Shown piece by piece: positions 26,217 through 35,305 of a stretch of DNA of 64,000 nucleotides. Under the pieces are notes generated by a model that ran no database searches, had not been told where the DNA came from, and was given only the letters and a program-made list of their open reading frames with translations. The position numbers were made by a program, and so were the translations under genes. This DNA comes from Streptomyces sp. PsTaAH-137 (GTDB taxonomy: Bacteria; Actinomycetota; Actinomycetes; Streptomycetales; Streptomycetaceae): assembly GCF_003259365.1 (NCBI RefSeq), contig NZ_QLLY01000015.1:124001-188000 (forward strand), written 5' to 3'. The number at the start of each line of letters is the position of its first letter. The stretch's first letter is position 1.

Positions 26217-26275
26217 CAGGGGCGCGGGGAACTGCGCGAGAAGCCCCACCGGGCCGCAGGTGAACGACAAGCCAC
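26217..26275. repeat. Streptomyces-type interspersed element (GGGGCGCGGGGAACTGCGCG)
   Basis: The core GGGGCGCGGGGAACTGCGCG followed by AGAAGCCCCACCGGGCCGCAG is a short element I know as very frequent between Streptomyces genes. It lies in the gap before the tyrosine phosphatase gene and overlaps no start site. Confidence 0.6.
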
Positions 26276-26409
26276 AGGCGCGGGCCCCCTTGTCACCCGT
26301 CACAACCCCACCGCCCCCGCTTTGATCCACGCTCCAGTTCAAACCGGCGCCCCCCGTCGACATCATGGCTGCCGAAGTCGCCGCCCCCACCGCGAGGAGA
26401 CGCCCGACC

Positions 26410-27507
26410 ATGCAGCCCAGACGCCTGACCGCGGCCGCCCTGGCCACCCTGGTCCTCACCGGCACCGCCGCCCTGGCCCACCCGGCCCTGGCCGCCGGGC
26501 CGAACACCCCCACCGCGACGATCACGGAGCGCGCGGCAGCGCAGACCGTGCCGTTCACCCAGGCATCGGCCCGCCTCGCCGCCGACGGCTCGTACACGCT
26601 CTCCTGGTCGTCACCGGCGGCGAACGTCCAGGTCACCGCGCACACCAAGCCCGACGCGACCGACCCCGGCACCCCTCTCGGCAGCGCCGCGGGCACCGGC
26701 ACCCTCACCGTCCCCGCGGGCACCCTCGCGGCCGACCGGCGCTGGTACTTCGAGCTGACCCCCGACACCGGCGGCGCCTACGTCGTCGCCGAACGCTCCC
26801 TCGGCATCGCCTCCGCGAAGAACTTCCGCGACGCCGGCGGCTACCGCACGGGCGACGGCCGCTGGGTCAAGTACGGCATCGTCTACCGCAGCAACAAGCT
26901 CAGCAGCCTCACCGCCGCCGAGCAGCAGCGCATCGTCGACCAGGGCATCACCCGCGACATCGACCTGCGCAACTACTTCGAGCGCAAGGACGAGCCCGAC
27001 AAGGTTCCCGCGGGCGTCACCTACCAGGTCGCCGACGTGGTGTCCCTGGCGCACGGGGTGAGCTTCCACGACCCGGCCCTGATGACCCTGGCCCAGGCGA
27101 TCGCGGCCGGACTGTTCTCCGGCTCCTCCGACCTCGGGCAGTCCATCGGCTACCCGTTCATGGTCAACTTCGTCGGCGCCGACCACGCCTTCAAGGACCT
27201 GCTCACCGCGGTGAACAGCAACGCGGGCGCCACCGTCTACCACTGCTCCGCGGGCAAGGACCGCACCGGCTGGGGCACCGCCGTGCTGCTCACCCTGCTC
27301 GGCGTCCCGCGCGCCACCGTCGAGGCCGACTTCCTCGCCAGCAACGACTACACGGGCAACCCCGACGCGGTCGAACTCTCCTGGCTGCGCGCCGCGTTCG
27401 ACGAGGTCGACCACATCTACGGCAGCTTCGACGCGTACCTCCACAAGGGCCTCGGCCTGGACGACGCGACCATCCAGAGCCTGCGGAACCGGCTGCTGAC
27501 TCCCTGA
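26410..27507 (+). CDS. Secreted tyrosine-protein phosphatase (dual-specificity-like)
   Basis: A 365-residue exported phosphatase. A signal peptide (MQPRRLTAAALATLVLTGTA, cleavage near ALAA) precedes a beta-rich Ig/FnIII-like domain (about 40-130). The phosphatase domain follows, beginning with NFRDAGGYRTGDGR, the hallmark of the bacterial Y_phosphatase3 family. The P-loop is HCSAGKDRTG, with Cys279 and Arg285. ATG 26410 follows GAGGAG. Related enzymes act on phosphotyrosine, phosphoinositides or other phosphate esters; here the target would be outside the cell. Confidence 0.92.
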   Translation: MQPRRLTAAALATLVLTGTAALAHPALAAGPNTPTATITERAAAQTVPFTQASARLAADGSYTLSWSSPAANVQVTAHTKPDATDPGTPLGSAAGTGTLTVPAGTLAADRRWYFELTPDTGGAYVVAERSLGIASAKNFRDAGGYRTGDGRWVKYGIVYRSNKLSSLTAAEQQRIVDQGITRDIDLRNYFERKDEPDKVPAGVTYQVADVVSLAHGVSFHDPALMTLAQAIAAGLFSGSSDLGQSIGYPFMVNFVGADHAFKDLLTAVNSNAGATVYHCSAGKDRTGWGTAVLLTLLGVPRATVEADFLASNDYTGNPDAVELSWLRAAFDEVDHIYGSFDAYLHKGLGLDDATIQSLRNRLLTP

Positions 27508-27527
27508 GGCGTGGCGTACCTCTCTTC

Positions 27528-27566
27528 TGCAACTTGTTGCATAAACGTGCCGGCGTCGTCTACAAC
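27528..27566. promoter_or_regulatory. Operator-like sites before the FadH-like gene
   Basis: TGCAAC-TT-GTTGCA (27528-27541) is a palindrome with a 2-base spacer. GTCTACAAC (27558-27566) matches the MarR operator half at 26145-26153 exactly. Both lie within 71 bases of the start at 27599 and support control by the nearby MarR. Confidence 0.5.
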
Positions 27567-27598
27567 AGTCACGACGTTCGCCGCGCACGGAGGGCCCC

Positions 27599-29614
27599 AT
27601 GAGCCGTTACCCCCACCTTCTCGCCCCGCTCGACCTGGGCTTCACCACCCTGCCCAACCGCGTCCTGATGGGCTCGATGCACGTGGGCCTGGAGGAGGCG
27701 GAGAACGGCTTCGCGCGGATGGCCGAGTTCTACGCGACCCGCGCCCGGGGCGGTGTCGGCCTGATGGTCACGGGCGGCATCGCCCCGAACGAGGCGGGCC
27801 GCCCGTGGGGCGGCGGCGCCAAGCTGACCACCGAGGCGGAGGCCGCCCAGCACCGCGAGGTCACCGACGCGGTGCACGCCGCGGGCGGCAGGATCGCGAT
27901 GCAGATCCTGCACTTCGGCCGCTACGCCTACCACGAGGACCTGGTCGCGCCGAGCCCGATCCAGGCCCCCATCAGCCCGTTCGTCCCGAACGAGCTGAGT
28001 GACGCCGAGGTCGAGCAGACCGTCGAGGACTTCGCGCGCACCGCCGAACTCGCCAAGTCGGCCGGATACGACGGCGTCGAGATCATGGGCTCCGAGGGCT
28101 ACCTCATCAACGAGTTCATCGTCGCCCACACCAATCGGCGCACCGACCGCTGGGGCGGCAGCTACGAGAACCGCATCCGCTTCCCCGTCGAGATCGTCAA
28201 GCGGGTCCGGGAGCGCGTCGGCGACGACTTCATCCTCATCTACCGCCTCTCCATGCTGGACCTGGTCCCCGGCGGCTCGACCCACGACGAGGTCGTGCAG
28301 CTCGCCAAGGAGATCGAGGCGGCCGGCGCCACCATCATCAACACCGGCATCGGCTGGCACGAGGCCCGCATCCCGACCATCGCGACGTCCGTGCCGCGCG
28401 GCGCGTACACCTGGGTCACCAAGAAGCTCATGGGATCGGTGTCCGTCCCCCTCGTCACGACGAACCGCATCAACACCCCGGAACTGGCCGAGGAGTTGCT
28501 CGCCGACGGCGCCGCCGACATGGTCTCGCTGGCCCGCCCGATGCTCGCCGACCCGGACTTCGTGAACAAGGCCGCCGCCGACCGCTCCGACACCATCAAC
28601 ACCTGCATCGGCTGCAACCAGGCCTGCCTCGACCACACCTTCAGCGGCAAGATCACCTCCTGCCTCGTCAACCCGCGCGCCTGTCACGAGACCGAACTCG
28701 TGCTCCTCCCCACCCGGACGAAGAAGCGCGTCGCCGTCGTCGGCGCGGGTCCGGCCGGGCTCGCCTGCGCGGTCTCGGCCGCCGAGCGCGGACACGACGT
28801 GACCCTGTTCGACGCCGACGCCGAGGTCGGCGGGCAGCTCAACGTCGCCCGCAAGGTCCCCGGCAAGGAGGAGTTCGACGAGACGCTGCGCTACTTCCGT
28901 ACGCAGCTGGACCTGCACGGCGTCGACGTCCGGCTCGGCACCCGGGTCGCCGCCGACGACCTCGACGGCTACGACGACGTGGTCGTCGCCACCGGAGTCA
29001 AGCCGCGCACCCCCGTCATCGAGGGCGTCGACCACCCGAGCGTGGTCGGCTATCTCGACGTGCTGCGCCGGGGAGCGCCCGTCGGCGACCGCGTGGCCGT
29101 CATCGGCGCGGGCGGCATCGGCTTCGACGTCGCCGAGTACCTCACCGACGGCGGCGAACAGGCGAGCCAGGACCCGGCCACGTACTTCCGCCTGTGGGGC
29201 GTCGACATGGACTACGCCGACCGCGGCGGCCTCACCCGGCCCGAGCGGCCCGCCCCGCCGCGCCAGGTCCACCTCGTCCAGCGCAAGACCTCCAAGGTCG
29301 GCGCGGGCCTCGGCAAGACCACCGGCTGGATCCACCGCACCGAGCTGCGCCACCGCGGCGTCACGATGATCGCGGGCGCCACCTACGACCTGATCGACGA
29401 CGCGGGACTGCACATCACCGTCGACGGCGAACAGTCGCTGATCCCCGTCGACACGGTCGTGCTGTGCGCGGGCCAGGAGCCGCTGCGGTCCCTGTACGAC
29501 GACCTGGTGGCCGCGGGACGCACCCCGCACCTCATCGGCGGCGCCGACGTCGCCGCCGAACTGGACGCCAAGCGCGCCATCAAGCAGGGCACCGAGGTCG
29601 CCGCCGCCCTCTGA
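27599..29614 (+). CDS. fadH: NADPH-dependent 2,4-dienoyl-CoA reductase / old yellow enzyme family
   Basis: A 671-residue three-cofactor reductase. The N-terminal FMN barrel (1-330) starts LLAPLDLGFTTLPNRVLMGS. A 4Fe-4S site uses Cys336, 339, 343 and 355 (CIGCNQAC onward). The C-terminal part binds FAD (VAVVGAGPAGLACAVSAAERG) and NADPH (VAVIGAGGIGFDVAEYL). The classical role is reducing 2,4-dienoyl-CoA during oxidation of unsaturated fatty acids; close relatives reduce other enones. GGAGGG precedes the ATG. The upstream palindromes suggest induction through the nearby MarR. A terminator follows the gene. Confidence 0.9.
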   Translation: MSRYPHLLAPLDLGFTTLPNRVLMGSMHVGLEEAENGFARMAEFYATRARGGVGLMVTGGIAPNEAGRPWGGGAKLTTEAEAAQHREVTDAVHAAGGRIAMQILHFGRYAYHEDLVAPSPIQAPISPFVPNELSDAEVEQTVEDFARTAELAKSAGYDGVEIMGSEGYLINEFIVAHTNRRTDRWGGSYENRIRFPVEIVKRVRERVGDDFILIYRLSMLDLVPGGSTHDEVVQLAKEIEAAGATIINTGIGWHEARIPTIATSVPRGAYTWVTKKLMGSVSVPLVTTNRINTPELAEELLADGAADMVSLARPMLADPDFVNKAAADRSDTINTCIGCNQACLDHTFSGKITSCLVNPRACHETELVLLPTRTKKRVAVVGAGPAGLACAVSAAERGHDVTLFDADAEVGGQLNVARKVPGKEEFDETLRYFRTQLDLHGVDVRLGTRVAADDLDGYDDVVVATGVKPRTPVIEGVDHPSVVGYLDVLRRGAPVGDRVAVIGAGGIGFDVAEYLTDGGEQASQDPATYFRLWGVDMDYADRGGLTRPERPAPPRQVHLVQRKTSKVGAGLGKTTGWIHRTELRHRGVTMIAGATYDLIDDAGLHITVDGEQSLIPVDTVVLCAGQEPLRSLYDDLVAAGRTPHLIGGADVAAELDAKRAIKQGTEVAAAL

Positions 29615-29639
29615 ACCACTGGCCGAACCCCCTGAACCG

Positions 29640-29678
29640 GGTGGTCACGTGGCCGGGCCCGCCGGCCGCGTGACCACC
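29640..29678 (+). terminator. Hairpin terminator after fadH
   Basis: Bases 29640-29656 pair with 29662-29678 (17 bp, one mismatch, 5-base loop), 26 bases after the fadH stop. Confidence 0.82.
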
Positions 29679-29712
29679 CCTCCGTTTGAGAGACCCCCTC
29701 TAGGCTTACGCC

Positions 29713-30243
29713 ATGTCACTGCCGCACGCGATCCTCACGGCCCTCCTGGAGAAGCCGTCGTCCGGCCTCGAACTGACCCGCAGGTTCGACCGGTCCATCG
29801 GCTACTTCTGGTCGGCCACGCATCAGCAGATCTACCGGGAGCTGGGCAGGCTGGAGCGCGACGGACTGATCCGCGCCCTGCCCGCACAGGCACCGGCGCG
29901 CGGACAGAAGAAGGAGTACGAGGTCCTGCCGGACGGGCGGGCCGAGCTGGCGCGCTGGACGGCGGCGCCGCAGGACCCCAAGCCGATGCGTGACCCGCTG
30001 CTGCTGCGCCTGCGCTCGGCGGCGGTCGTCGGAACGGCCGGTGTCGACGCCGAACTCCACCGCCATCTCGACCTGCACCGGCGGCAGTTGGCCACCTACC
30101 AGGAGATCGACCGGCGGGACTTCCCGCCGGAGAAGAACTCCGAGGCGGACCGGTTGCAGCACGCGGTGCTGCGGGCCGGGATCGACCTCGAGACGTTCTG
30201 GGTGCACTGGCTGGAGCGCACGCTGAGCGACCTCGGCGACTGA
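29713..30243 (+). CDS. PadR family transcriptional regulator
   Basis: A 176-residue PadR-type repressor. The N-terminal winged helix reads MSLPHAILTALLEKPSSGLE followed by LTRRF and the DNA-contact segment HQQIYRELGRLERDGLI. The C-terminal half (LDLHRRQLATYQEIDRR) is the dimerisation helix of the VirR-like subgroup. TAGGCT just before the ATG suggests a leaderless mRNA. The adjacent gene upstream is fadH but a terminator separates them. Effector and target unknown. Confidence 0.9.
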   Translation: MSLPHAILTALLEKPSSGLELTRRFDRSIGYFWSATHQQIYRELGRLERDGLIRALPAQAPARGQKKEYEVLPDGRAELARWTAAPQDPKPMRDPLLLRLRSAAVVGTAGVDAELHRHLDLHRRQLATYQEIDRRDFPPEKNSEADRLQHAVLRAGIDLETFWVHWLERTLSDLGD

Positions 30244-30256
30244 CCTGCACCCAACG

Positions 30257-30295
30257 AGGAGGGCCGCCGTCCGCACACCGGACGACGGCCCTCCT
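30257..30295. terminator. Bidirectional hairpin terminator (PadR / secreted protein)
   Basis: AGGAGGGCCGCCGTCCG (30257-30273) pairs with CGGACGACGGCCCTCCT (30279-30295), 17 bp with one mismatch and a 5-base loop. It lies between two convergent genes and can act in both directions. Confidence 0.88.
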
Positions 30296-30304
30296 GTCGT
30301 GGGC

Positions 30305-30796
30305 TCAGGCGCGGCGCCGCCGCAGGTACCAGACACCGCCGGCCACGGCGGCGGCCACCATGGTGCCGCCCGCGGCGTACGTCAGCGTGCCGAAGTCCTC
30401 GGACGCCCCGCCGAGACCGCCCCGGACACCGCCCAGCGGACTGGACGTCGCCGAGATCGTCGGACTCGCCGAAACGGTCACCGACTGGGTGCCCGCCGTC
30501 GAGTGGTCCGAGCACACGACCACGACCGTGTACGTGCCGGAGGAGACCCCGGTCCAGGTGGTGCTCCCCGACGTGAGCGCCATCTGCCGGCCCTGGGCGA
30601 AGTCGGCCTGGCCCGCGGCCAGGAGCGAACCGTTGCCGCCGTTCGTGCAGGCCGTGGTGGTGGCCGTCACCGTGGAGCCCTCGGTGGTGACCGTGATTCC
30701 CGAGGCGTGCGCCGCGGGCGCGGCCAGCGCGAGCGGCAGCGCGGCCGCGGCCGCGACGGTGAGCCCGGAGCGAGCGATGGTCGAGGTGATGCGCAT
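30305..30796 (-). CDS. Small secreted protein with C-terminal membrane anchor
   Basis: A 163-residue exported protein of unknown function. The signal peptide MRITSTIARSGLTVAAAAAL ends near AHA-SG. The mature part is Thr/Ser/Val-rich, with two cysteines (TACTNG and VVCSD) that could form a disulfide. The C-terminus has a hydrophobic helix followed by RRRR, as in sortase substrates or tail-anchored wall proteins, but no LPxTG or LAxTG motif is present. ATG 30796 follows GGAGGG. Structural context suggests a small surface-anchored Ig-like protein. Confidence 0.8.
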   Translation of the reverse strand: MRITSTIARSGLTVAAAAALPLALAAPAAHASGITVTTEGSTVTATTTACTNGGNGSLLAAGQADFAQGRQMALTSGSTTWTGVSSGTYTVVVVCSDHSTAGTQSVTVSASPTISATSSPLGGVRGGLGGASEDFGTLTYAAGGTMVAAAVAGGVWYLRRRRA

Positions 30797-30957
30797 GGTC
30801 TCTGCCCTCCGGCGGCACAGGAGGCGGTACGTCCCGTGCCCCGCCCGAGTCGGCAAAGCCCGTGCTGCCTGACGCCCAGCCAAAGTCCCTGCCGACGCGG
30901 CCGCATGCGGACCGGGGCCGGGCAGGTGACACGTTCCGTCGTCCGGCCCAGCCGCGG

Positions 30958-31959
30958 CTACTGACGACCGGTCACCGTCCGCTCCGGCGAGAACGCGCCC
31001 CAGGTCCCGTCCGGCAACTGCGCCCGTATCTTCACCCGGTGCCGGACATCGGCTGCCTCCCCGCCGTCACCTATGTAGAAGCTGTACTTCGCCGCGCCCT
31101 TGGGAGCGCTGTCCCCCCACACGACCGTGGTGGCCTGCTTCCCGTCGAGGTACACCTGGTACGCCGGAACGTCCCCGCCGGTGCGCGGCGCGGTCCAGGT
31201 CAGATCGATGTACGCGGCGCCGTCGGAGCGCCGCACGGCCGCCCGGAAGTCGGCGGGCGCGGTGTCGGTCCCCTCGCCCTCGCCCCGTGCGGTCGTCAGC
31301 CGCACCGGTTCGCTCGCGGGGGAGGTGTTGTCGGCGGCGTCCCGCGCCCGCACCGAGAAGGTGTACGCGGTGCCCGGCCGCATCCCCGTCAGCAGGGCCT
31401 CGGTCTCCGTCCCCGGGACGCTGTGGATCTTCGTCGTGCCCTGGTAGACGTCGTACGACACGACGCCCTTGTCGTCGTCGGCCTTCCGCCACGACAGCGA
31501 CACCGAGCGAGGCCCGTCCGCCTCGCCGCGCAGTCCGGTCGGCCGTGTCGGCGCGGAGCGGTCCGCGGCGACGGCGGCCGGGGTCGTCACGGTGACCCGC
31601 CGGCTCGCCGGGCCCGGCTCTCCGTCCTTGTCGCGGGCCCGCACGGTGAACACGTACCGGGTCCGCGGCTTCAGCCCGGTGACATCGGTCATCTGCTGAG
31701 AGGCGGACAGCCGCTTCACCCGCACCTTGTCCCGGTAGACCTCGTAGCCCTCGATGTCGGCGGTGCTCGTCGGCCGGTTCCACATGACGTGCACGGAGGT
31801 GGCGCTGCCCGCCTGCGCGGTGACACCGAGCGGCTCCGACAGGGCGGGGCCGCCCGCGTCGTCGCCGGACGACAGCAGCCCACAGCCGGAGAGGACCGTC
31901 AACAGCGCTGTGGCGCAGACCGCTTGGGGGAGCAGCGGGCGTGGGGGGACGCGTCGCAC
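30958..31959 (-). CDS. Lipoprotein with three fibronectin type III-like domains
   Basis: A 333-residue surface lipoprotein. Signal peptide and lipobox LTVLSGC place the lipidated Cys at about residue 26. Three FnIII-like repeats follow (about 40-130, 135-225, 235-330). The first two show the W-x-R/K and G-Y-x-V-Y-x core with YVFTVRARD or YTFSVRARD strands; the third is more divergent. FnIII domains often accompany secreted polysaccharide-degrading enzymes. It is divergent from a GH75-like chitosanase gene, which fits that role. GTG start at 31959. Confidence 0.85.
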   Translation of the reverse strand: MRRVPPRPLLPQAVCATALLTVLSGCGLLSSGDDAGGPALSEPLGVTAQAGSATSVHVMWNRPTSTADIEGYEVYRDKVRVKRLSASQQMTDVTGLKPRTRYVFTVRARDKDGEPGPASRRVTVTTPAAVAADRSAPTRPTGLRGEADGPRSVSLSWRKADDDKGVVSYDVYQGTTKIHSVPGTETEALLTGMRPGTAYTFSVRARDAADNTSPASEPVRLTTARGEGEGTDTAPADFRAAVRRSDGAAYIDLTWTAPRTGGDVPAYQVYLDGKQATTVVWGDSAPKGAAKYSFYIGDGGEAADVRHRVKIRAQLPDGTWGAFSPERTVTGRQ

Positions 31960-32167
31960 GGGATGCCTTCCGCTCGGCGGAACCGAATTGGTACAGACCT
32001 GTATGGCATGGGTGACGGGTCCTCATCAAGAGGGGTGCGCGCCCGTCCGGCCCCCGTGCGGTGGACGCGGCCGCGCGGTCACCCCACATTGGACGGGTAT
32101 GTCCCCCGGTCGTCCCGGCCGGCCCTACGCCGTTGTCCCGCATCCGTCCCCGACCGAAGGCTTGTGC

Positions 32168-32887
32168 GTGCACCCTCGATCCCTGGCCCTCGCCGCCGTG
32201 TGCGGCGCCGCTCTCCTCGCCCCGGCCGCGCTCCCCTCGGCGTCCGCCGAGCCGATCACCCCTCAGGAACCGGACGCCGCCCCGCAGTCCGTCTCCGGGC
32301 GGGGCGACGTCAGCGCCTCCGCCCTGCTCGCCGCGGCGCGCGGCTGCAAGCAGATCTCGCACGGCCGCTACCGCAGCGACGACGGAGCCCGCGCGACCGT
32401 CCCGGTGTGCGGGCGGCGCGGTGCCGTGTACTGGAAGGCCGACCTCGACATCGACTGCGACGGCCGCCCGGGCCGCCACTGCAACCGCCGCACCGATCCG
32501 CTGTTCCAGAACATGACGGCGTACCAGCAGTCCGACGGACTGCACTTGAGCGCGGAGCGGCTTCCCTACGTGGTCGTGCCGGGCGCGAGCCGCATCTGGA
32601 AGCCCGCGCGCTCCGGCGTCCGGGGCGGCACGGTCGCCGCGCTCGTCCACCGCGGCAAGGTGCTCTACGCGGTCGTCGGCGACACCGGCCCGAGCGACCT
32701 CATCGGCGAGGCCTCCTACGCGGCCGCCCGCGCCCTCGGCATCGATCCCGACCCGGTGCGCGGCGGCACCGCCGACGAGGTCACCTACATCCTCTTCCCC
32801 GGCACGACCGCCCGCCCCATCGAGAGCCGCACGGCGGCGGCGACGGCGGGACGGGCGGCGGCCAGGAAGTTCGTGACGGCCGACTGA
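32168..32887 (+). CDS. Secreted glycoside hydrolase family 75-like chitosanase
   Basis: A 239-residue exported protein. The signal peptide HPRSLALAAVCGAALLAPAA is followed by a domain with VYWKADLDIDCDGRPG, FQNMTAY and VGDTGPSDLIGEASYAAAR, the pattern of GH75 chitosanases (including the conserved Asp and Glu). It would cleave chitosan outside the cell. GTG 32168 has GAAGG 9 bases upstream. Divergent from the FnIII lipoprotein. Family assignment from memory of the motif; activity not certain. Confidence 0.78.
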   Translation: MHPRSLALAAVCGAALLAPAALPSASAEPITPQEPDAAPQSVSGRGDVSASALLAAARGCKQISHGRYRSDDGARATVPVCGRRGAVYWKADLDIDCDGRPGRHCNRRTDPLFQNMTAYQQSDGLHLSAERLPYVVVPGASRIWKPARSGVRGGTVAALVHRGKVLYAVVGDTGPSDLIGEASYAAARALGIDPDPVRGGTADEVTYILFPGTTARPIESRTAAATAGRAAARKFVTAD

Positions 32888-32918
32888 CGCGTCACGGCAC
32901 GCGGTGGGGCCGTCCCCC

Positions 32919-33332
32919 TCATTCCTTGCGGTACGTGTACGCCTCGGAGGCTGTGGCCACCACCGCGTCGAGATCGGCACCGGCCGACGCGGAGACGACG
33001 GCGGCGACCGCGCCCTCCACGAACGGGGCGTCCACGAGTCGCGTCCCGTCGGGGAGTTCGTCCCCTTCCGCGAGCAGGGACTTCACGGTGAGCACCGCGC
33101 TGCCGAGGTCCACCAGGACGGCGACGCCCGCGCCCCGGTCGACCGATGCCGCGGCCGCCGAGATCAGCTCGGAGCTGGTGCCGAGCCCGCCGTCCTCGGT
33201 GCCGCCCGCCGCGGCGACCGGCGCGAGGGCGCCGCCCCCGGCGAGTCCGGCCGCGAGCCGGGCCACCGACTCGGCGACCTCCCGACTGTGCGAGACGAGC
33301 ACGATGCCGACGGCCTTGTCCGGGGCGCTCAC
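32919..33332 (-). CDS. dhaM: Dihydroxyacetone kinase phosphotransfer subunit DhaM
   Basis: PTS-dependent phosphocarrier that passes phosphate from HPr to DhaL. The 137-residue chain consists of the EIIA-mannose-like domain only, without the HPr and EI extensions found in E. coli. The phospho-accepting histidine is His15 in VLVSHSREVAE. Its GTG start overlaps the DhaL stop (GTGA). Last gene of the dhaK-dhaL-dhaM operon. Confidence 0.93.
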   Translation of the reverse strand: MSAPDKAVGIVLVSHSREVAESVARLAAGLAGGGALAPVAAAGGTEDGGLGTSSELISAAAASVDRGAGVAVLVDLGSAVLTVKSLLAEGDELPDGTRLVDAPFVEGAVAAVVSASAGADLDAVVATASEAYTYRKE

Positions 33333-33940
33333 GCGGCGCCCCCTCGGGCCGTCTCGGCGAGCGCGCCGATCAGCAGCGCCGAGGACGTGGCACCGGGATC
33401 CTGGTGCCCGATGCTGCGCGGCCCCAGATAGCTGGCCCGTCCCTTGCGGGCCTGCAAGGGTGTCGTCGCCTCCGCGCCGTGCTCGGCGGCCGCCCGGGCC
33501 GCCGCGAAGTCTCCGCCGTCCAGCGCGTCCACGGCCGGCACCAGCGCGTCGAGCATGGTCTTGTCGCCAGGCGCGGCTCCGCCGAGCGCCGCGACCGCGT
33601 CGACCCCGGCCCGCAGCGCCGCCGCGAGATCGGCCTCGCTCACCTCGGCCGCGTCGCCGAGCGCCTTGCCGGTGCGGCGCAGCAGCGTCCCGTACAGCGG
33701 ACCGGACGCGCCGCCCACCTTGGAGATCAACTGCCGTCCCGCGAGGGTGAGTACGCCGCCCGGTGTGTCCGGCGACTCCTGTTCGATGACCTGCGAGACC
33801 GCGGCGAAACCGCGCTGCAGATTGCTGCCGTGGTCGGCGTCACCGATCGCCGAGTCGAGTTCGGTGAGCCGGGTCGCCTCGTGGTCCACGGCCACCGCGG
33901 TCGCGAACATCCAGCGCCGGAAGAAGTCGGCGTCGAGCAC
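33329..33940 (-). CDS. dhaL: Dihydroxyacetone kinase ADP-binding subunit DhaL
   Basis: The 203-residue DhaL subunit holds a permanently bound ADP that is re-phosphorylated by DhaM and then phosphorylates dihydroxyacetone on DhaK. The nucleotide/Mg site is DSAIGDADHGSNLQRGF, and GGASGPLYGTLL and GDKTMLDAL are the other conserved loops. GTG 33940 has AAGGAG 5 bases upstream. Coupled to dhaM by overlap and 47 bases downstream of dhaK. Confidence 0.94.
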   Translation of the reverse strand: MLDADFFRRWMFATAVAVDHEATRLTELDSAIGDADHGSNLQRGFAAVSQVIEQESPDTPGGVLTLAGRQLISKVGGASGPLYGTLLRRTGKALGDAAEVSEADLAAALRAGVDAVAALGGAAPGDKTMLDALVPAVDALDGGDFAAARAAAEHGAEATTPLQARKGRASYLGPRSIGHQDPGATSSALLIGALAETARGGAA

Positions 33941-33987
33941 GTGATCTCCTTGTCTGGTGGATACGTCGATGATCTCGGGCCGTACTG

Positions 33988-34980
33988 TCACCTGCCCCAG
34001 CGCAGCCCCGCCGTGCTGACCGGCGCGTCCCACAGCCGCAGCAGTTCCTCGTCCATCTCGCAGAGCGTGACGGAGGCGCCGGCCATGTCGAGGGACGTGA
34101 CGTAGTTGCCGACGAGGGTGCGGGCGACCGGCACCCCGCGCTCGCCGAGCACCCGCTGCACCTCGGCGTTGAACCCGTACAGCTCGAGCAGCGGGGTGGC
34201 GCCCATGCCGTTGACGAGCGCCAGGACCGGGCTGCTCGGGTTCAGGTCCTCCAGCACGGCGTTCACGGCGAAGTCGGCGATCTCCCGCGACGTCATCATG
34301 GGGCGCCGCTCGCGTCCCGGCTCGCCGTGGATGCCGATCCCCAACTCCAGCTCGCCGGAGGGCAGATCGAAAGTGGGCGCACCCTTGGCCGGGGTGCTGC
34401 ACGCACTGAGCGCGACACCGAAACTCCGCGAGCGCTCATTGACCAGCCGGGCCACGGCCTCCACCCGCTCCAGCGGCTGCCCCTCCTCGGCGGCCGCGCC
34501 CGCGATCTTCTCGACGAACAGGGTGGCCCCGGTGCCGCGCCGGCCGGCCGTGTAGAGGCTGTCGGTCACCGCGACATCGTCGTTCACCAGGACCTTGGCG
34601 ATCTGGATGCCCTCGTCCTCGGCGAGCTCGGCGGCCATGTCGAAGTTGAGCACGTCGCCGGTGTAGTTCTTCACGATGAACAGCACCCCCGCGCCGCTGT
34701 CCACGGCGGCCGCCGCCCGCACCATCTGATCCGGCACCGGCGAAGTGAACACCTCACCCGGACAGGCGGCCGACAGCATCCCGGGCCCGACGAACCCGCC
34801 GTGCAGCGGCTCGTGCCCCGACCCGCCACCGGACACCAGCGCCACCTGCCCCGCAACCGGCGCGTCCCGCCGCAGGACCACCCGGTTCTCGACATCGACG
34901 ACCAGGTCGGGATGGGCCGAGGCCATCCCGCGCAGGGCATCGTCGACGACGGTCTCGGCCACATTGATCAACATTTTCAC
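33988..34980 (-). CDS. dhaK: Dihydroxyacetone kinase substrate-binding subunit DhaK
   Basis: Binds dihydroxyacetone covalently through a histidine and receives phosphate from DhaL, making dihydroxyacetone phosphate. The 330-residue chain shows GGGSGHEPLHGG near the start and the hemiaminal-forming His218 in GIGIHGEPG. GTG 34980 has GGAGG 5 bases upstream; the ATG two codons later is an alternative. First gene of the operon. Its product DHAP is also a possible precursor for butyrolactone-type signals, but no physical link to the distant AvrD cluster is implied. Confidence 0.94.
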   Translation of the reverse strand: MKMLINVAETVVDDALRGMASAHPDLVVDVENRVVLRRDAPVAGQVALVSGGGSGHEPLHGGFVGPGMLSAACPGEVFTSPVPDQMVRAAAAVDSGAGVLFIVKNYTGDVLNFDMAAELAEDEGIQIAKVLVNDDVAVTDSLYTAGRRGTGATLFVEKIAGAAAEEGQPLERVEAVARLVNERSRSFGVALSACSTPAKGAPTFDLPSGELELGIGIHGEPGRERRPMMTSREIADFAVNAVLEDLNPSSPVLALVNGMGATPLLELYGFNAEVQRVLGERGVPVARTLVGNYVTSLDMAGASVTLCEMDEELLRLWDAPVSTAGLRWGR

Positions 34981-35305
34981 GGGTACCTCCGGGTGACGTT
35001 GGCGACTGCTGCTCCGGCCTGCATCGTTCCTGGGCGGAGAGGGTGCGGGCGGTTCTGGATCTTGGCGGTCCCTGGTGGGTTGTGGTGGGGTTTCGCGGTA
35101 CGGGTGCTGACCTGATGCTGACGTTTGTGACGGTTTGTCAGGTAGCGGTGGGCTGTGGTCGTCGCTCTGAGGCCAGTATCTGCGGATGCCGCGCGGGGAG
35201 CACCCGGCTGGGCCCGATCGGCGAGGTGAGCCGGTTCGGTGCGCCGGATGCCGCCTATCGGGTTGTCCCGTTTCACCCGATGTGTGGCGGTGCATGGGGT
35301 TATGT
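34981..35305. other. Intergenic region upstream of dhaK
   Basis: Contains the dha promoter region on the minus strand and the upstream region of a small plus-strand gene. A loose inverted repeat CTGAC-N14-GTCAG (35118-35141) lies here. Base composition is T/G-rich compared with the flanks. No gene could be supported. Confidence 0.45.

Noticed and set aside
32919..34980. dha operon as part of the AvrD cluster (DHAP supply)
   Set aside because: It lies 13-25 kb away on the opposite strand, beyond unrelated genes; only a metabolic connection is conceivable.
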